A stretch of DNA of 21,498 bases from JBBIJR01 sp037445875 (GCA_037445875.1 JBBIJR010000060.1:1-21498); one strand, 5' to 3'. Shown: positions 1 through 8,404, counted from the stretch's first letter. Translations and numbers: made by a program. Notes: generated by a model not told the origin, from the sequence alone.

Positions 1-220
1 AGCGGTGATAGTCGAACCGCGCCGCTCCCACGAGGATCGCAAAACCCAGCACCATGCGGATGAACTGCTGTTTGAGAAAGTGCGTACTGCTGCCGAATTT
101 TTCATAGGCAATGACATTGCTTGCGCTGTAGATCATCACCATGCCGATGAACATCAGCGACAAGACGACCAGCAGCAGTACCTTGTCGATCGGATGTTTT
201 TGTGCCGTGGCGGTTTCCAT
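1..220 (-). CDS. ftsW: FtsW, SEDS-family lipid II polymerase / division protein (N-terminal fragment)
   Basis: Partial: about 73 N-terminal codons are present and the rest lies beyond the left edge. The reading starts METATAQKHPIDKV, goes into a hydrophobic first membrane segment (VLLLVVLSLMFIGMVMIYSAS) and then FLKQQFIRMVLGF, a second membrane segment. The MIYSAS sequence at the end of the first helix is a hallmark of SEDS proteins (FtsW/RodA), which polymerise lipid II glycan strands in the inner membrane together with a class B PBP. The ATG lies one base after the murD stop (TGA, C, ATG), so it is surely co-translated with murD. Position after murD in a dcw cluster favours FtsW over RodA. 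The catalytic loops are not visible here. Confidence 0.9.
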   Translation of the reverse strand, partial: METATAQKHPIDKVLLLVVLSLMFIGMVMIYSASNVIAYEKFGSSTHFLKQQFIRMVLGFAILVGAARFDYHR

Positions 221-221
221 G

Positions 222-1571
222 TCAGCTCAATCCTTTTACGATCGTTTTGAACCGGTCGCCCCGGTCTTCGTAATTCTCGAACATGTCGTAACTCGAGCAC
301 GCCGGGGACAGCAGTACGACGTCGCCGGACTCGGCGTGGGCCAGCGACAGTCTGACCGCTTCTTCCAGGGAAGAAGCTTTTATCACCGTTGTAAGGTCGC
401 CCAGCTCGCGTTCCATCAGCGGCGCCGCCTGCCCGATCAGTACGAGGCACTTCACTTTTTCTTTGACCGGCTGCCGGAGCGGCTGATACGGAGCTCCCTT
501 GTGTCTGCCGCCGGCGATGAGGATAACCTTCTCCGATCTGAAACTGTCCAACGCATAGAAGGTCGAATCCACATTCGTTGCTTTGCTGTCGTTGACGAAC
601 CGGATGCCTCGCAATTCCCGCACCGGCTCCAGACGGTGGACCACGCCGCGGAACGCCCGCAGGGCTTCGCGTATGCTCGTCGTGTCGATATCAAGGGCCC
701 GCGCGGCCGCAGTCGCCGCCAGCGCGTTATATAGATTGTGGCTACCCCGTATGGCTATCTCATTCGGGCGAACGATCTCCTCGTCTTCACCGCCTCCGCA
801 GTGGACCACCCGATCGCCCTCAACACCGACCCCGGGACGTAGAAGGCGCCGGAGACTGAAAGGTACCCTCCGGGCGGGCAGGTCGCGGATCAGGCTGCAC
901 ACGTTCCCATCGTCGGCGTTGTACACCAGGACGTCGTTCGCCCGCTGCCGCACGAACAGTTTCTTTTTCGCCTCGTAGTACGCGGACACCGACGGATAGC
1001 GGTCCTGGTGATCCGGTGACAGGTTGAGCAATACGCCGATATTCGGCCGGTAGTCGTGCAAGCCTTCCGCCTGAAAACTGCTGACTTCGATCACCGCCAC
1101 GCCCCCTGCCGGAACGTCCGCCACACGGTCGGAGAGCGGTGTTCCAATGTTGCCCGCGACCACCGTCGACAATCCCGCCTTCCGGCATATCTCCCCGATC
1201 AACGCGGTCGTTGTGGTTTTCCCGTTCGTGCCCGTCACGGCCACGCTCGGGCAGGGCAGGAGCGTTCCCGCGATCTCGATCTCGCTGAAGATCGGTATGC
1301 CGATCCTGCGTGCCTCCACGAGTACGGGGATTTCGGGCACGCCCGGACTGACCACGATGCGATCGGCCTCGAGCACGCGCTGCGAATGCCCTCCGAACTC
1401 GTACGGGATACCGAGTTGGTCCAGCGCGGCCTGCTCGCCCGTCTTGCGTTCGGCACGGACCGACTCGCTCACAAACACCTGTGCGCCGAGGCGGGTCAGA
1501 AGCTTTGCCACGGCCATGCCGCTGGCGGCCGCCCCGATGACGGAAATCCTTTTGTCTTTGAACTCGTTCAT
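222..1571 (-). CDS. murD: UDP-N-acetylmuramoyl-L-alanine--D-glutamate ligase MurD
   Basis: Cytoplasmic ATP-dependent ligase that adds D-Glu to UDP-MurNAc-L-Ala in peptidoglycan precursor synthesis. The protein is 449 aa, the usual MurD length. A Rossmann-like N-terminal domain starts at residues 8-20 (ISVIGAAASGMA). The Mur ligase P-loop GTNGKTT is at residues 114-120. Further conserved blocks are LNLSPDHQDRY, GSHNLYNALAA, and the C-terminal HRLEPVRELRGIRFVNDSKATN and GGRHKG regions. ATG start, three bases after the mraY stop; it is followed immediately by ftsW. Intact, with nothing unusual in the catalytic blocks. Confidence 0.96.
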   Translation of the reverse strand: MNEFKDKRISVIGAAASGMAVAKLLTRLGAQVFVSESVRAERKTGEQAALDQLGIPYEFGGHSQRVLEADRIVVSPGVPEIPVLVEARRIGIPIFSEIEIAGTLLPCPSVAVTGTNGKTTTTALIGEICRKAGLSTVVAGNIGTPLSDRVADVPAGGVAVIEVSSFQAEGLHDYRPNIGVLLNLSPDHQDRYPSVSAYYEAKKKLFVRQRANDVLVYNADDGNVCSLIRDLPARRVPFSLRRLLRPGVGVEGDRVVHCGGGEDEEIVRPNEIAIRGSHNLYNALAATAAARALDIDTTSIREALRAFRGVVHRLEPVRELRGIRFVNDSKATNVDSTFYALDSFRSEKVILIAGGRHKGAPYQPLRQPVKEKVKCLVLIGQAAPLMERELGDLTTVIKASSLEEAVRLSLAHAESGDVVLLSPACSSYDMFENYEDRGDRFKTIVKGLS

Positions 1572-1574
1572 GTC

Positions 1575-2681
1575 TCAGCGCACTTTGAAAGTCGTCAGCG
1601 TGAGAACGGCGCACAGTACCGCCATGATCCAAAAACGCGTCACAACCTTGGTTTCGTGCCATCCTTTCAGTTCGAAATGATGGTGCAGCGGCGCCATCAA
1701 GAAGATGCGTCTTCCCTCGCCGTATTTTTTCCGTGTGTACCGGAAGTATTGCACCTGGAGAATTACGGAGAGCGTTTCCGCCACGAGCACACCGCCGATG
1801 ATCGGCAGCAGCAGTTCTTTCTTGATGAGGATGGCCAGCGTACCCAGCGCGCTTCCCAGCGCCAGCGCACCCGTGTCACCCATAAACACCTGCGCGGGAT
1901 AGGCGTTGTACCAAAGGAAACCCAGTCCCGCACCGACCGCGGCCGTGCAAAAGATCGTGAGTTCGCTGCTTTGCGGGATGTACAGGATGTTCAGGTAGCC
2001 CGAGAAGTTGACGTTGCCGGTAACGTAACACATCGCCGCGAACGCCGCGAACGCAATGGACACAATGCCGATCGCGAGACCGTCCAGCCCGTCCGTGAGA
2101 TTGACCGCATTGGAGGTACCGGTGACGATGAACACGACCACCGGAATGTACAGATAGCCGAAATCCAGATTGAGGTTCTTGAAGAACGGCACCGTCGTAA
2201 TCGTGGAGATGTTGGCGAATTCGGGCGAAAAGTACATCACGGAGCCGATGATCAGACCTAGCATGATCTGTCCGACGGTCTTGTATCGGGCCACGAGGCC
2301 TTTCTTCACTTTCTTAATGGCTTTCAGATAGTCGTCGATAAAGCCGACCGTGCCCATCCAGAGCGTCGCCAGGGCGATCAGCAGCACATAGGTATTCGAG
2401 AGGTCCGCCCACAGGAGCGTCGGGACGATCGTGGACGCCAGAACGATCAGCCCACCCATCGTCGGTGTCCCGGACTTTGCCAGATGCGTCTTCGGCCCGT
2501 CGTCCCGTATTTCCTCCCCGATCTGTTTTTCCTTCAGCTTGCGGATGACGTACGGACCGACAAACAAGCTGATCACCAGCGCGGTGACCGCCGCCATGGC
2601 CGAGCGAAACGTGATGTACCGGAACAGGTTGGAACCGGCGATGCCCCATTCGCTGAAGATGTGGTATAGCCAGTAGAACAT
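1575..2681 (-). CDS. mraY: Phospho-N-acetylmuramoyl-pentapeptide transferase MraY
   Basis: Integral inner-membrane enzyme that moves phospho-MurNAc-pentapeptide from UDP to undecaprenyl phosphate, making lipid I. The 368-aa length is typical. Visible family motifs in order: GPKTHLAKSGTPTMGG (about 83-98), GFIDDYLK with the catalytic Asp pair, NAVNLTDGLDGLAIG, FMGDTGALALG, and the His-rich MAPLHHHFELKGWHE block near the C-terminus. About ten hydrophobic helices alternate with these loops. The C-terminal stretch KVVTRFWIMAVLCA looks like Bacteroidetes/Chlorobi MraY, which is one basis for the taxonomic guess. The start is backed by an AGAGGAG ribosome binding site six bases upstream of ATG; the gap from the murF stop is 12 bases. 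Confidence 0.97.
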   Translation of the reverse strand: MFYWLYHIFSEWGIAGSNLFRYITFRSAMAAVTALVISLFVGPYVIRKLKEKQIGEEIRDDGPKTHLAKSGTPTMGGLIVLASTIVPTLLWADLSNTYVLLIALATLWMGTVGFIDDYLKAIKKVKKGLVARYKTVGQIMLGLIIGSVMYFSPEFANISTITTVPFFKNLNLDFGYLYIPVVVFIVTGTSNAVNLTDGLDGLAIGIVSIAFAAFAAMCYVTGNVNFSGYLNILYIPQSSELTIFCTAAVGAGLGFLWYNAYPAQVFMGDTGALALGSALGTLAILIKKELLLPIIGGVLVAETLSVILQVQYFRYTRKKYGEGRRIFLMAPLHHHFELKGWHETKVVTRFWIMAVLCAVLTLTTFKVR

Positions 2682-2693
2682 TAGGAACTCCTC

Positions 2694-4064
2694 TCAGGAC
2701 ATGATTTCCTGCAGGATCTCTTCCATGCGCATCCCACGGGAACCTTTGAACAGCACCACGTCAAGGTCCCGAAGAAATATTTTCAATGCCGACGCCAGCT
2801 CTTTTTTCTTCTCAAAGTGGAACACGTCCGGAATGCCCGCACACCCTTGGCGGATGAAAGACCCTCCTTCGCCGGTGAGAAATACGGCATCGACCTTCCC
2901 TTCCGCCAGATACCGTCCGACGGATTCGTGTTCGTGCGCGCTCGACGGTCCCAGTTCCAGCATGTCGCCCAGCACGGCGATGCGCCGGCCGGCCGTTTGA
3001 ACGGCCAGGAGCGTGTCGACGGCGGCGCGCATGGAGTCGGGATTGGCGTTGTATGTGTCATCAATCAGGATCAGCTGACCGTGCCGCTTGATGCCGAGAC
3101 GATTCGAGAGGGGCACGTGGCGTTCGAGCGCTTCGCGGATCGAAGCGTCGTCCACCCCCAGCGACCACCCCATGGCCGCTGCCACGAGCGCATGATACAC
3201 CTGGTGCCGGCCCGGCACGGACAGTTCCACATCTATCGAATGACCGTCCGGACCGTGGAACTCGACGTGCGGGCGACCCTTCCCGTTCATTGACGCCACG
3301 TGCGCCCGGTACTCGGCCGGCTGTTCCACACCGTAGGTTACCAGTCCTTTCGTCCGCTTGGCGTGCGGGCGGAGATACGGATCGTCCACATTCACGAATC
3401 GTACCCCGTCCGCGGCAAGCGCATCAAACAACTCGTTCTTCGTGGCCACAATGTTCTCCACGCTCCCGAACGATCCGAGATGGGCTGTACCGATGTTGGT
3501 GATCACGCCGCTGTCCGGATCGCACAGGTCGCACAGGAAGGCGATGTCGCCTCTCTTGTCCGCACCCATCTCGATCACGGCGACCTGTGAGTTCTCGTCG
3601 ATCCGCAGCAACGACAAAGGCACACCGATCTCGTTGTTGAGATTGCCCTGCGTCGCCACGGTATCGAACGTACGGGACAGCACGGAGAAGATCATGTCCT
3701 TGCAGGTCGTCTTGCCGTTCGTGCCGGTGATCCCGATCACGGACAAGTCGTGTTTCTGCCGGTGCGCCTTCGCCAGGGCCTGCAAGGCCTTCAATACGTC
3801 CGGAACCACAATGAGCCGGGCCCCGGCCAGTTCACCCTGGTGTTCTTGGTACCAATGTTCCCGGACCACGCATGCGGCCGTACCGCGATGCAGGGCATCC
3901 TTCACGAACGTGTGGCCGTCCGCATGCTCGCCGGGCAATGCGAAGAACACGTCGCCGGTCTTGACGTGCCGGCTGTCGATCGTCGCACCATCCCCCGTCC
4001 ACGCCGGATCCATGTTCACGGGGCGTCCGATCCTTTGAATATCTTTATAGGAGAAACGCGGCAT
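2694..4064 (-). CDS. murF: UDP-N-acetylmuramoyl-tripeptide--D-alanyl-D-alanine ligase MurF
   Basis: Cytoplasmic ligase that adds D-Ala-D-Ala to UDP-MurNAc-tripeptide. 456 aa, normal for MurF. The N-terminal substrate domain includes TIDSRHVKTGDVFFALPGEHADG (about 28-50). The P-loop GTNGKTT is at 114-120, followed by NLNNEIGVPL, the EMGADKRGDI block typical of MurF, TNIGTAHLGSFGS, and the C-terminal IDDTYNANPDSMRAA and VLGDMLELG motifs. These MurF-specific blocks rule out MurE, so the missing MurE is not simply mislabelled. The ATG has an AGGAAAAGG ribosome binding site and lies inside the end of the preceding 61-codon ORF, with a 20-base overlap, suggesting translational coupling. Confidence 0.96.
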   Translation of the reverse strand: MPRFSYKDIQRIGRPVNMDPAWTGDGATIDSRHVKTGDVFFALPGEHADGHTFVKDALHRGTAACVVREHWYQEHQGELAGARLIVVPDVLKALQALAKAHRQKHDLSVIGITGTNGKTTCKDMIFSVLSRTFDTVATQGNLNNEIGVPLSLLRIDENSQVAVIEMGADKRGDIAFLCDLCDPDSGVITNIGTAHLGSFGSVENIVATKNELFDALAADGVRFVNVDDPYLRPHAKRTKGLVTYGVEQPAEYRAHVASMNGKGRPHVEFHGPDGHSIDVELSVPGRHQVYHALVAAAMGWSLGVDDASIREALERHVPLSNRLGIKRHGQLILIDDTYNANPDSMRAAVDTLLAVQTAGRRIAVLGDMLELGPSSAHEHESVGRYLAEGKVDAVFLTGEGGSFIRQGCAGIPDVFHFEKKKELASALKIFLRDLDVVLFKGSRGMRMEEILQEIMS

Positions 4065-4230
4065 CGGCCTTTTCCTGTATGAAACGACGGCGGCGGACTC
4101 CTTCTTCCGCGGGAGCTTCCGGCTCCTGCAGTTCCGGAAATTCCGGCCACGGTTCCCTTTTCAGCTGCTCGGGATCGAAATGCAGATAACCGAGCCGTTC
4201 GGATCGTCGAAACATCGAGAGTACGATCAT
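4045..4230 (-). CDS. Hypothetical 61-aa protein in the usual murE position
   Basis: No family recognised. The ATG is preceded by a near-consensus ribosome binding site AAAGGAG (4237-4243, six-base spacing), among the best in the window. It starts 19 bases after the ftsI stop and its end overlaps murF by 20 bases. The protein has no membrane segment or signal peptide. It is charged and Pro/Glu-rich in the middle (PEFPELQEPEAPAEEG), then basic (VRRRRF), and ends AAFLL. It may be a small soluble protein, or a leader that couples translation of ftsI and murF. I see no resemblance to MurE termini. Context and ribosome binding site support expression; function is unknown. Confidence 0.6.
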   Translation of the reverse strand: MIVLSMFRRSERLGYLHFDPEQLKREPWPEFPELQEPEAPAEEGVRRRRFIQEKADAAFLL

Positions 4231-4249
4231 GAATTACTCCTTTAGACAG

Positions 4250-6406
4250 TTATTGGAATCCCGGCCGGCACTGCAGCAGGCAAGGATCGCCGATCCGCAT
4301 GCTGCTCCCGGGTCTGGGATACTGGGCCACCACGTATCCGCTGCCTTTGATCTTAACACCGATCCCGGATTCGTGCAGCCGGTTCATGGCCATGCGCAGG
4401 CTGAGCCCGCGCACGTCGGGCAAGCGGATGTAACCGGGTTTGGCCTCATCCGACGGTCCGGATTTCCGCGGGCCGGTCGCAAGGAAGAGCACGCGCTGCT
4501 GAGTCTTTTCATCCCACGTCCATTGCTGATTCGTGATCATGTCGCCCTTCCCCGAGACTCGGTATTCCACCTGCAGCCTTTCCAGGATATTCACGGCGGC
4601 GTCTACCGACAAGTAACGTACATCCGGTCCGGCGTCATCCTTCCGCAGATCTTTTTCCATCGCCTCCTCGGCAAGGATGCGGTTGATGGCGCGCGCGACG
4701 TCGTCCGGCGCGTTCAGTATCTGTTCGAGAATCTGGCGGGCCGTCACGGCCGCCGACGCTTCACCCCAGATCGAGCGTCTGGGGTTGCTGATGATCACGA
4801 GGAACACCAACTGCGGGTCCCGAACGGGAAAGAAACCCACGAAGGACGCATTGAAGTGTTCACGCGAGTAGCTCCTGGAACCTTGCTCGACTTTCTGGGC
4901 GGTGCCGGTCTTACCCGCAATCTCCACTCCTTTGATCTGGACGCGCCGGCCCGTGCCGCCTTCCACGGCTTCCTTCAGCATCGTCGAAACAGTTGTCATC
5001 GTCTCTCTTGACGCAACGGTGCGGACGGCTTGCGGCCCCTTTTCTTCGTACCGGCGGCCGCTCTTGTCCGTGAAACACTGCAGGACGTATGGGCGATTCA
5101 GCCGGCCGCCGTTGGCGATCGCTCCGTACGCGTTGGCCAGCTGCAGCGCGGTGACACCGATTTCCTGCCCGATGGAGATCATCGGCAGCGTGAGTCCCGA
5201 CCACTGCGTCGGATGTTTGAGCATGCCCTTGACCTCGCCGTCCAGCTCCACCCCGGTCTCGTTGCCGAAGCCGAACGCACGCACGTACTGATACAGCCGG
5301 TCGCTTCCGAGTTCCAGGGCGGTCTTGATGATACCGATGTTGCTCGACTTCTGCACCACCTGGGTGAACGACAGCGTGCCGTGCTTTTTCGAGTCGTGAA
5401 TGATGTGGTTGAAGAGCTTGATCTGGCCGTTCTCGCAGAATATGCGTTCGTCGGGGTCGCGCACTTTTTCTTCCAGCGCCGCAACGGCCGAGAACGCCTT
5501 GAAGGTCGATCCGGGCTCGTACAGGTCGGTAATCACGCGGTTTCGGAACAGCGCCGGATTGGCCTTTTCCGGCGCATTGGGATCAAAGGCCGGATAGTTG
5601 GCCATCGCCAGCACTTCGCCGGTACGCGGCGCGAGGATCACCGCCATCCCCTCGTCCGCTTCGTACTCCCTCACCGCTTTTTCCAGTTCCTGCAGCGCAA
5701 CGGTCTGGTAATGGATGTCGATCGTCAGCACCGCGTCACGCCCGTTGACCGGATCCTTGTGCGGATAGTCCGGACTCGGTTGCAAACGCCCCAACGCGTC
5801 CGCCTGCAGGATCGCCCACCCGTTCTCCCCTCCCAGTTCGCTCTGAAACTGCATTTCCAGCCCCGAAACGCCCACGTTGTCGATGTTGGTGAAGCCAAGG
5901 AGAGCGGCAGCCGCTTTACCGTAAGGGTAGTACCGCCGAAGGGACTGCAGCCGGATCAAGCCTTTGACGTCGTGCCGGATCTTGTCCGCGAGCATGTCGG
6001 GCACTTTTCGTTCCAACCAGACAAATGCATTCTTCCGCGCCAGGAGCTTGCGGTACTCCGACTGGGGTTTGTGAAACACGCGGGCGAAGTTCTCCGCCAC
6101 CCGGTCCTTGTCGGCCTCCTCCATGAAACTCGGATCGGCGGCGAACGAGTAGTTGATCAGGTTGACCGCGATCTTGTTCATGTTGCGGTCGTAAATGGTT
6201 CCCCGCTCGGCATCCAGTGTGACCTGACGCTCATATTGACGGCGCGCGAGCAACTGGTAGTCCGAGCGGTCGATCCATTGGACTACGAACAGCCGGCCCA
6301 CGACTACCGCGCACAGCAGGACGAATCCCAGCGTGACCGTTCGCAGGCGAACGATCTTTTTTCGAAGGAACGGGTCGCGTTCGGGATTGTGGGACGGGTC
6401 TACCAT
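4250..6406 (-). CDS. ftsI: Septal class B penicillin-binding protein FtsI (PBP3-type) with C-terminal PASTA domain
   Basis: Peptidoglycan D,D-transpeptidase of the divisome, anchored in the inner membrane with its catalytic part in the periplasm. 718 aa. One N-terminal membrane helix (about residues 22-45, VTLGFVLLCAVVVGRLFVV) is followed by the dimerisation domain, with RGTIYDRN near residue 70. The transpeptidase motifs are complete: SxxK at 300-303 (STFK), SxN at 354-356 (SSN) and KTGT at 499-502. Residues 663-718 (PDVRGLSLRMAMNRL onward) form one PASTA repeat, absent from E. coli FtsI but common in Gram-positives and in FCB-group FtsI. It partners with FtsW, whose gene is at the left edge. 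The ATG overlaps the ftsL-like stop by seven bases. Confidence 0.95.
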   Translation of the reverse strand: MVDPSHNPERDPFLRKKIVRLRTVTLGFVLLCAVVVGRLFVVQWIDRSDYQLLARRQYERQVTLDAERGTIYDRNMNKIAVNLINYSFAADPSFMEEADKDRVAENFARVFHKPQSEYRKLLARKNAFVWLERKVPDMLADKIRHDVKGLIRLQSLRRYYPYGKAAAALLGFTNIDNVGVSGLEMQFQSELGGENGWAILQADALGRLQPSPDYPHKDPVNGRDAVLTIDIHYQTVALQELEKAVREYEADEGMAVILAPRTGEVLAMANYPAFDPNAPEKANPALFRNRVITDLYEPGSTFKAFSAVAALEEKVRDPDERIFCENGQIKLFNHIIHDSKKHGTLSFTQVVQKSSNIGIIKTALELGSDRLYQYVRAFGFGNETGVELDGEVKGMLKHPTQWSGLTLPMISIGQEIGVTALQLANAYGAIANGGRLNRPYVLQCFTDKSGRRYEEKGPQAVRTVASRETMTTVSTMLKEAVEGGTGRRVQIKGVEIAGKTGTAQKVEQGSRSYSREHFNASFVGFFPVRDPQLVFLVIISNPRRSIWGEASAAVTARQILEQILNAPDDVARAINRILAEEAMEKDLRKDDAGPDVRYLSVDAAVNILERLQVEYRVSGKGDMITNQQWTWDEKTQQRVLFLATGPRKSGPSDEAKPGYIRLPDVRGLSLRMAMNRLHESGIGVKIKGSGYVVAQYPRPGSSMRIGDPCLLQCRPGFQ

Positions 6407-6939
6407 CGTGCCTGTTTGATGGAATCGGGCAGCATAGTTGCTTCGCGCTCGATGAGTTTCGCTTCTTCTTCCGTGATGAGGACTACACCGGGTTTTTCAT
6501 GGGACGGCACGAGACGAAGATGTTCGCCCGCCATGCGGCCGATGCGATCGTACGCCGACAGTCGCGTGATCTCCACTCGCACGGCCTCGTTCGTTTTTTC
6601 AAGTTCGAGCTTCTCGTCTTTCAGGCGCTCGATCTCTCTCATACCCTGGCGCACGTAGGTGGTTTCCCACACCCAGGCGATCATGAGCACGGTCAGAGCG
6701 GAGAAGGCGAGGAACAAACGCTGCGGGGCCACGTGGACGCCCAACCGGCGGGCCAGACCGTCACGTGCAGCCGGTTTTCGCGGGATGCGCCCTCCCCTGC
6801 CAGCCGCTTCCGGTGTTTCCCCATACTTCGTGTACCTGGCGGCGGAGCCGAGCGGTTCGGAGATATCGACCGGTTCGATCGGAGTTTCGTTCCGCTCGTG
6901 AAAATCGTGGCCCGTGATATTTCCGTAGCGTGCGCTCAT
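6400..6939 (-). CDS. ftsL: FtsL-like divisome protein (small bitopic coiled-coil)
   Basis: The 179-aa protein has a long charged cytoplasmic N-terminus (about 70 residues, rich in Arg and Gly), one membrane helix near residues 75-93 (LFLAFSALTVLMIAWVWE), then a periplasmic coiled coil (REIERLKDEKLELEKTNEAV) and a region around RIGRMAGEHLRLVPSHEKPG. The -A.EHLRLVPP-like tail after a coiled coil is the usual look of FtsL/DivIC proteins, which scaffold the FtsQLB complex and activate FtsWI. Position between rsmH and ftsI is the canonical ftsL slot. The ATG overlaps the rsmH stop in an ATGA. FtsL sequences diverge strongly, so the call rests on topology and position; the N-terminal extension is longer than in E. 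coli FtsL (121 aa). Confidence 0.82.
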   Translation of the reverse strand: MSARYGNITGHDFHERNETPIEPVDISEPLGSAARYTKYGETPEAAGRGGRIPRKPAARDGLARRLGVHVAPQRLFLAFSALTVLMIAWVWETTYVRQGMREIERLKDEKLELEKTNEAVRVEITRLSAYDRIGRMAGEHLRLVPSHEKPGVVLITEEEAKLIEREATMLPDSIKQARW

Positions 6940-7928
6940 GCTGTCTTTTCCGCTACTCGAAGTTTGGCGCTCCTTGCCCGTGGATTGGATTGGGTCTCCG
7001 AGTCAGAGGCGAGTACCGGCTTTCTGGTGACCACACGAAGCGCGGCCGCTTTCGGCGTCCGATGTTCGGGGAAATTCGGATCCACGATCTCGACAGCGGC
7101 GGCCTCTTTGAAATAATCCTTCACGATGCGATCCTCAAGTGAGTGATAGGCAATGACAACTATTCGGCCTCCGGGCATCAGCGCTTGGGTACCCGTCTCG
7201 AGCACGGCGCGCAGATTGTTCATCTCGTCGTTTACGGCGATGCGCAGCGCCTGGAAGATGCGCGACAGGGACTTGTTCCGGTGCGGTCCGGGCAGCGCAC
7301 GACCGGCGGCCTGTGCCAGTTGGGTGGTCGTCCGGATCGGCTCGATGGCCCGCTGTATGCAGAGGGTCCTGGCAATCCGCCGCGCGTTTTTCTCTTCTCC
7401 GTATCGGAACAGGATGTCGGCCAGTTCACGCTCCGTTGTGTCGTTGACCAGGGCCGACGCGGTCGTTACCGCGCCAGGTCCCATACGCATGTCGAGCGGC
7501 GCTTCGAAACGGTAACTGAATCCTTTGTTCGACCGGTCCAGCTGGTAGGAGGATACACCCAGGTCGAGCAGGATCCCGTTGACCGGACGAATACCGCTAC
7601 GCTCCAGCACGGAGGCCAGATCGCGGAAATTCTCCTGCACCACAGTGGCGCGATCTCCGTACGGCCGGAGCCGTTCACCTGCCTCGCGAACGGCATCGTC
7701 GTCGGCATCGATGCCGACCACGCGGACCGTGGGCTCGGCTTGCAGGATCGCTTCCGCGTGCCCGCCCCCGCCCAACGTTGCATCTACGTACACGCCATGC
7801 GCGGACAGGTTCAGATACCGGAGACTCTCTTGTAAAAGAACAGGCTTATGAAAATCTGCGATCAATGGAGAATTGAGGATTAGGAATCGCCAATTATGAA
7901 TGGAGTCCATTCGAATGGGAGCACGCAC
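6936..7928 (-). CDS. rsmH: 16S rRNA (cytosine(1402)-N(4))-methyltransferase RsmH (MraW)
   Basis: SAM-dependent methyltransferase acting on C1402 of 16S rRNA in the ribosomal P site. The core is clear: FHKPVLLQESLRYL, the SAM motif VDATLGGGGHAEAIL, LLDLGVSSYQLD, GFSYRFEAPLDMRM, and the C-terminal VIAYHSLEDRIVKDYF. The longest open frame starts with GTG at 7928 (330 aa), but the first 20 or so residues (MRAPIRMDSIHNWRFLILN) are not family-like and come from an inverted-repeat element at 7864-7954. Other in-frame starts are ATG at 7910 and TTG at 7865; the TTG would give MIADFHKPVLL, the normal RsmH N-terminus, but lacks a visible ribosome binding site. The catalytic domain is certain, the start is not. 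Confidence 0.93.
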   Translation of the reverse strand: MRAPIRMDSIHNWRFLILNSPLIADFHKPVLLQESLRYLNLSAHGVYVDATLGGGGHAEAILQAEPTVRVVGIDADDDAVREAGERLRPYGDRATVVQENFRDLASVLERSGIRPVNGILLDLGVSSYQLDRSNKGFSYRFEAPLDMRMGPGAVTTASALVNDTTERELADILFRYGEEKNARRIARTLCIQRAIEPIRTTTQLAQAAGRALPGPHRNKSLSRIFQALRIAVNDEMNNLRAVLETGTQALMPGGRIVVIAYHSLEDRIVKDYFKEAAAVEIVDPNFPEHRTPKAAALRVVTRKPVLASDSETQSNPRARSAKLRVAEKTA

Positions 7929-7954
7929 CTCTTTTCAATCGTCAATTCTCCATT
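7864..7954. repeat. 91-bp imperfect inverted-repeat element across the mraZ-rsmH junction
   Basis: Two perfect 13-base arms face each other: AATGGAGAATTGA at 7864-7876 and its reverse complement TCAATTCTCCATT at 7942-7954. Near the centre is another perfect dyad, AATGGAGTCCATT (7899-7911). The right side continues as a repeated CTCCATTCTCCACTCTC-like run. The AT-rich composition differs from the neighbouring coding sequence. Such CAATTCTCCATT-type tracts resemble dispersed intergenic repeats of some bacterial genomes. No second copy was found in this window. As RNA it could fold into a long hairpin in the mraZ-rsmH transcript. Confidence 0.7.
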
Positions 7955-7966
7955 CTCCACTCTCAG

Positions 7967-8404
7967 TCAGAACTTGACCATTTTTTCCGCGGTCCTGGCA
8001 AGATCGAAATCGCGGTGGCTTTCGTCATAGACGGCCGGGTTCCAGACTTCGATCCAGTTCAGCATCCCGATGATCAGGATGTCCTTCTCGATACGGGCGA
8101 ACGAAAGCAGTGGCTGGGGTATGATCACGCGCCCCTGCTTGTCGATCTCATATTCCTGCGCGTTTCCGGACATCATACGGATCACTTTTCTTGCGTCGGT
8201 GTCGAGAAGCGGGAAGTTTCGCATCTGTTCCTCCAGCTTCTGCCACTCCGTCAGCGAGTACACGTAGATGCACGGATCGAAACCCCTGGTCAGCACGACC
8301 GTCTCACGGTCCTCCGGCACGAACCCATTTCTCATCTTCGCCGGGATATTGAACCGGTTCTTCGGGTCGAGTATGTAGCTATAGGTGCCCTTAAAAGACG
8401 CCAT
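7967..8404 (-). CDS. mraZ: Transcriptional regulator MraZ
   Basis: DNA-binding repressor of the dcw cluster and of its own promoter, forming a ring-shaped oligomer of AbrB-like swapped-hairpin domains. 145 aa, the typical length. Both internal copies of the family repeat are visible: the first GTYSYILDPKNRFNIPAKMR (about residues 5-24), with the DPKxRxxIPAK signature, and the second EYEIDKQGRVIIPQPLLSFA in the C-terminal half. ATG start at 8404. There is no GGAGG-type ribosome binding site; the bases just before ATG are the last unit of a TGGG repeat array. First gene of the minus-strand cluster, 38 bases ahead of the annotated rsmH start. Confidence 0.96.
   Translation of the reverse strand: MASFKGTYSYILDPKNRFNIPAKMRNGFVPEDRETVVLTRGFDPCIYVYSLTEWQKLEEQMRNFPLLDTDARKVIRMMSGNAQEYEIDKQGRVIIPQPLLSFARIEKDILIIGMLNWIEVWNPAVYDESHRDFDLARTAEKMVKF

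Noticed and set aside
1056..2261. 401-codon open frame on the plus strand
   Set aside because: Antisense to murD and mraY, with composition typical of a shadow frame.
4045..4230. Small ORF as a remnant of murE
   Set aside because: No MurE motif or terminal resemblance could be seen, and the ORF has its own strong ribosome binding site.
5030..6658. 542-codon open frame on the plus strand
   Set aside because: Antisense to ftsI and ftsL, His/Arg-rich without motifs; a shadow frame.
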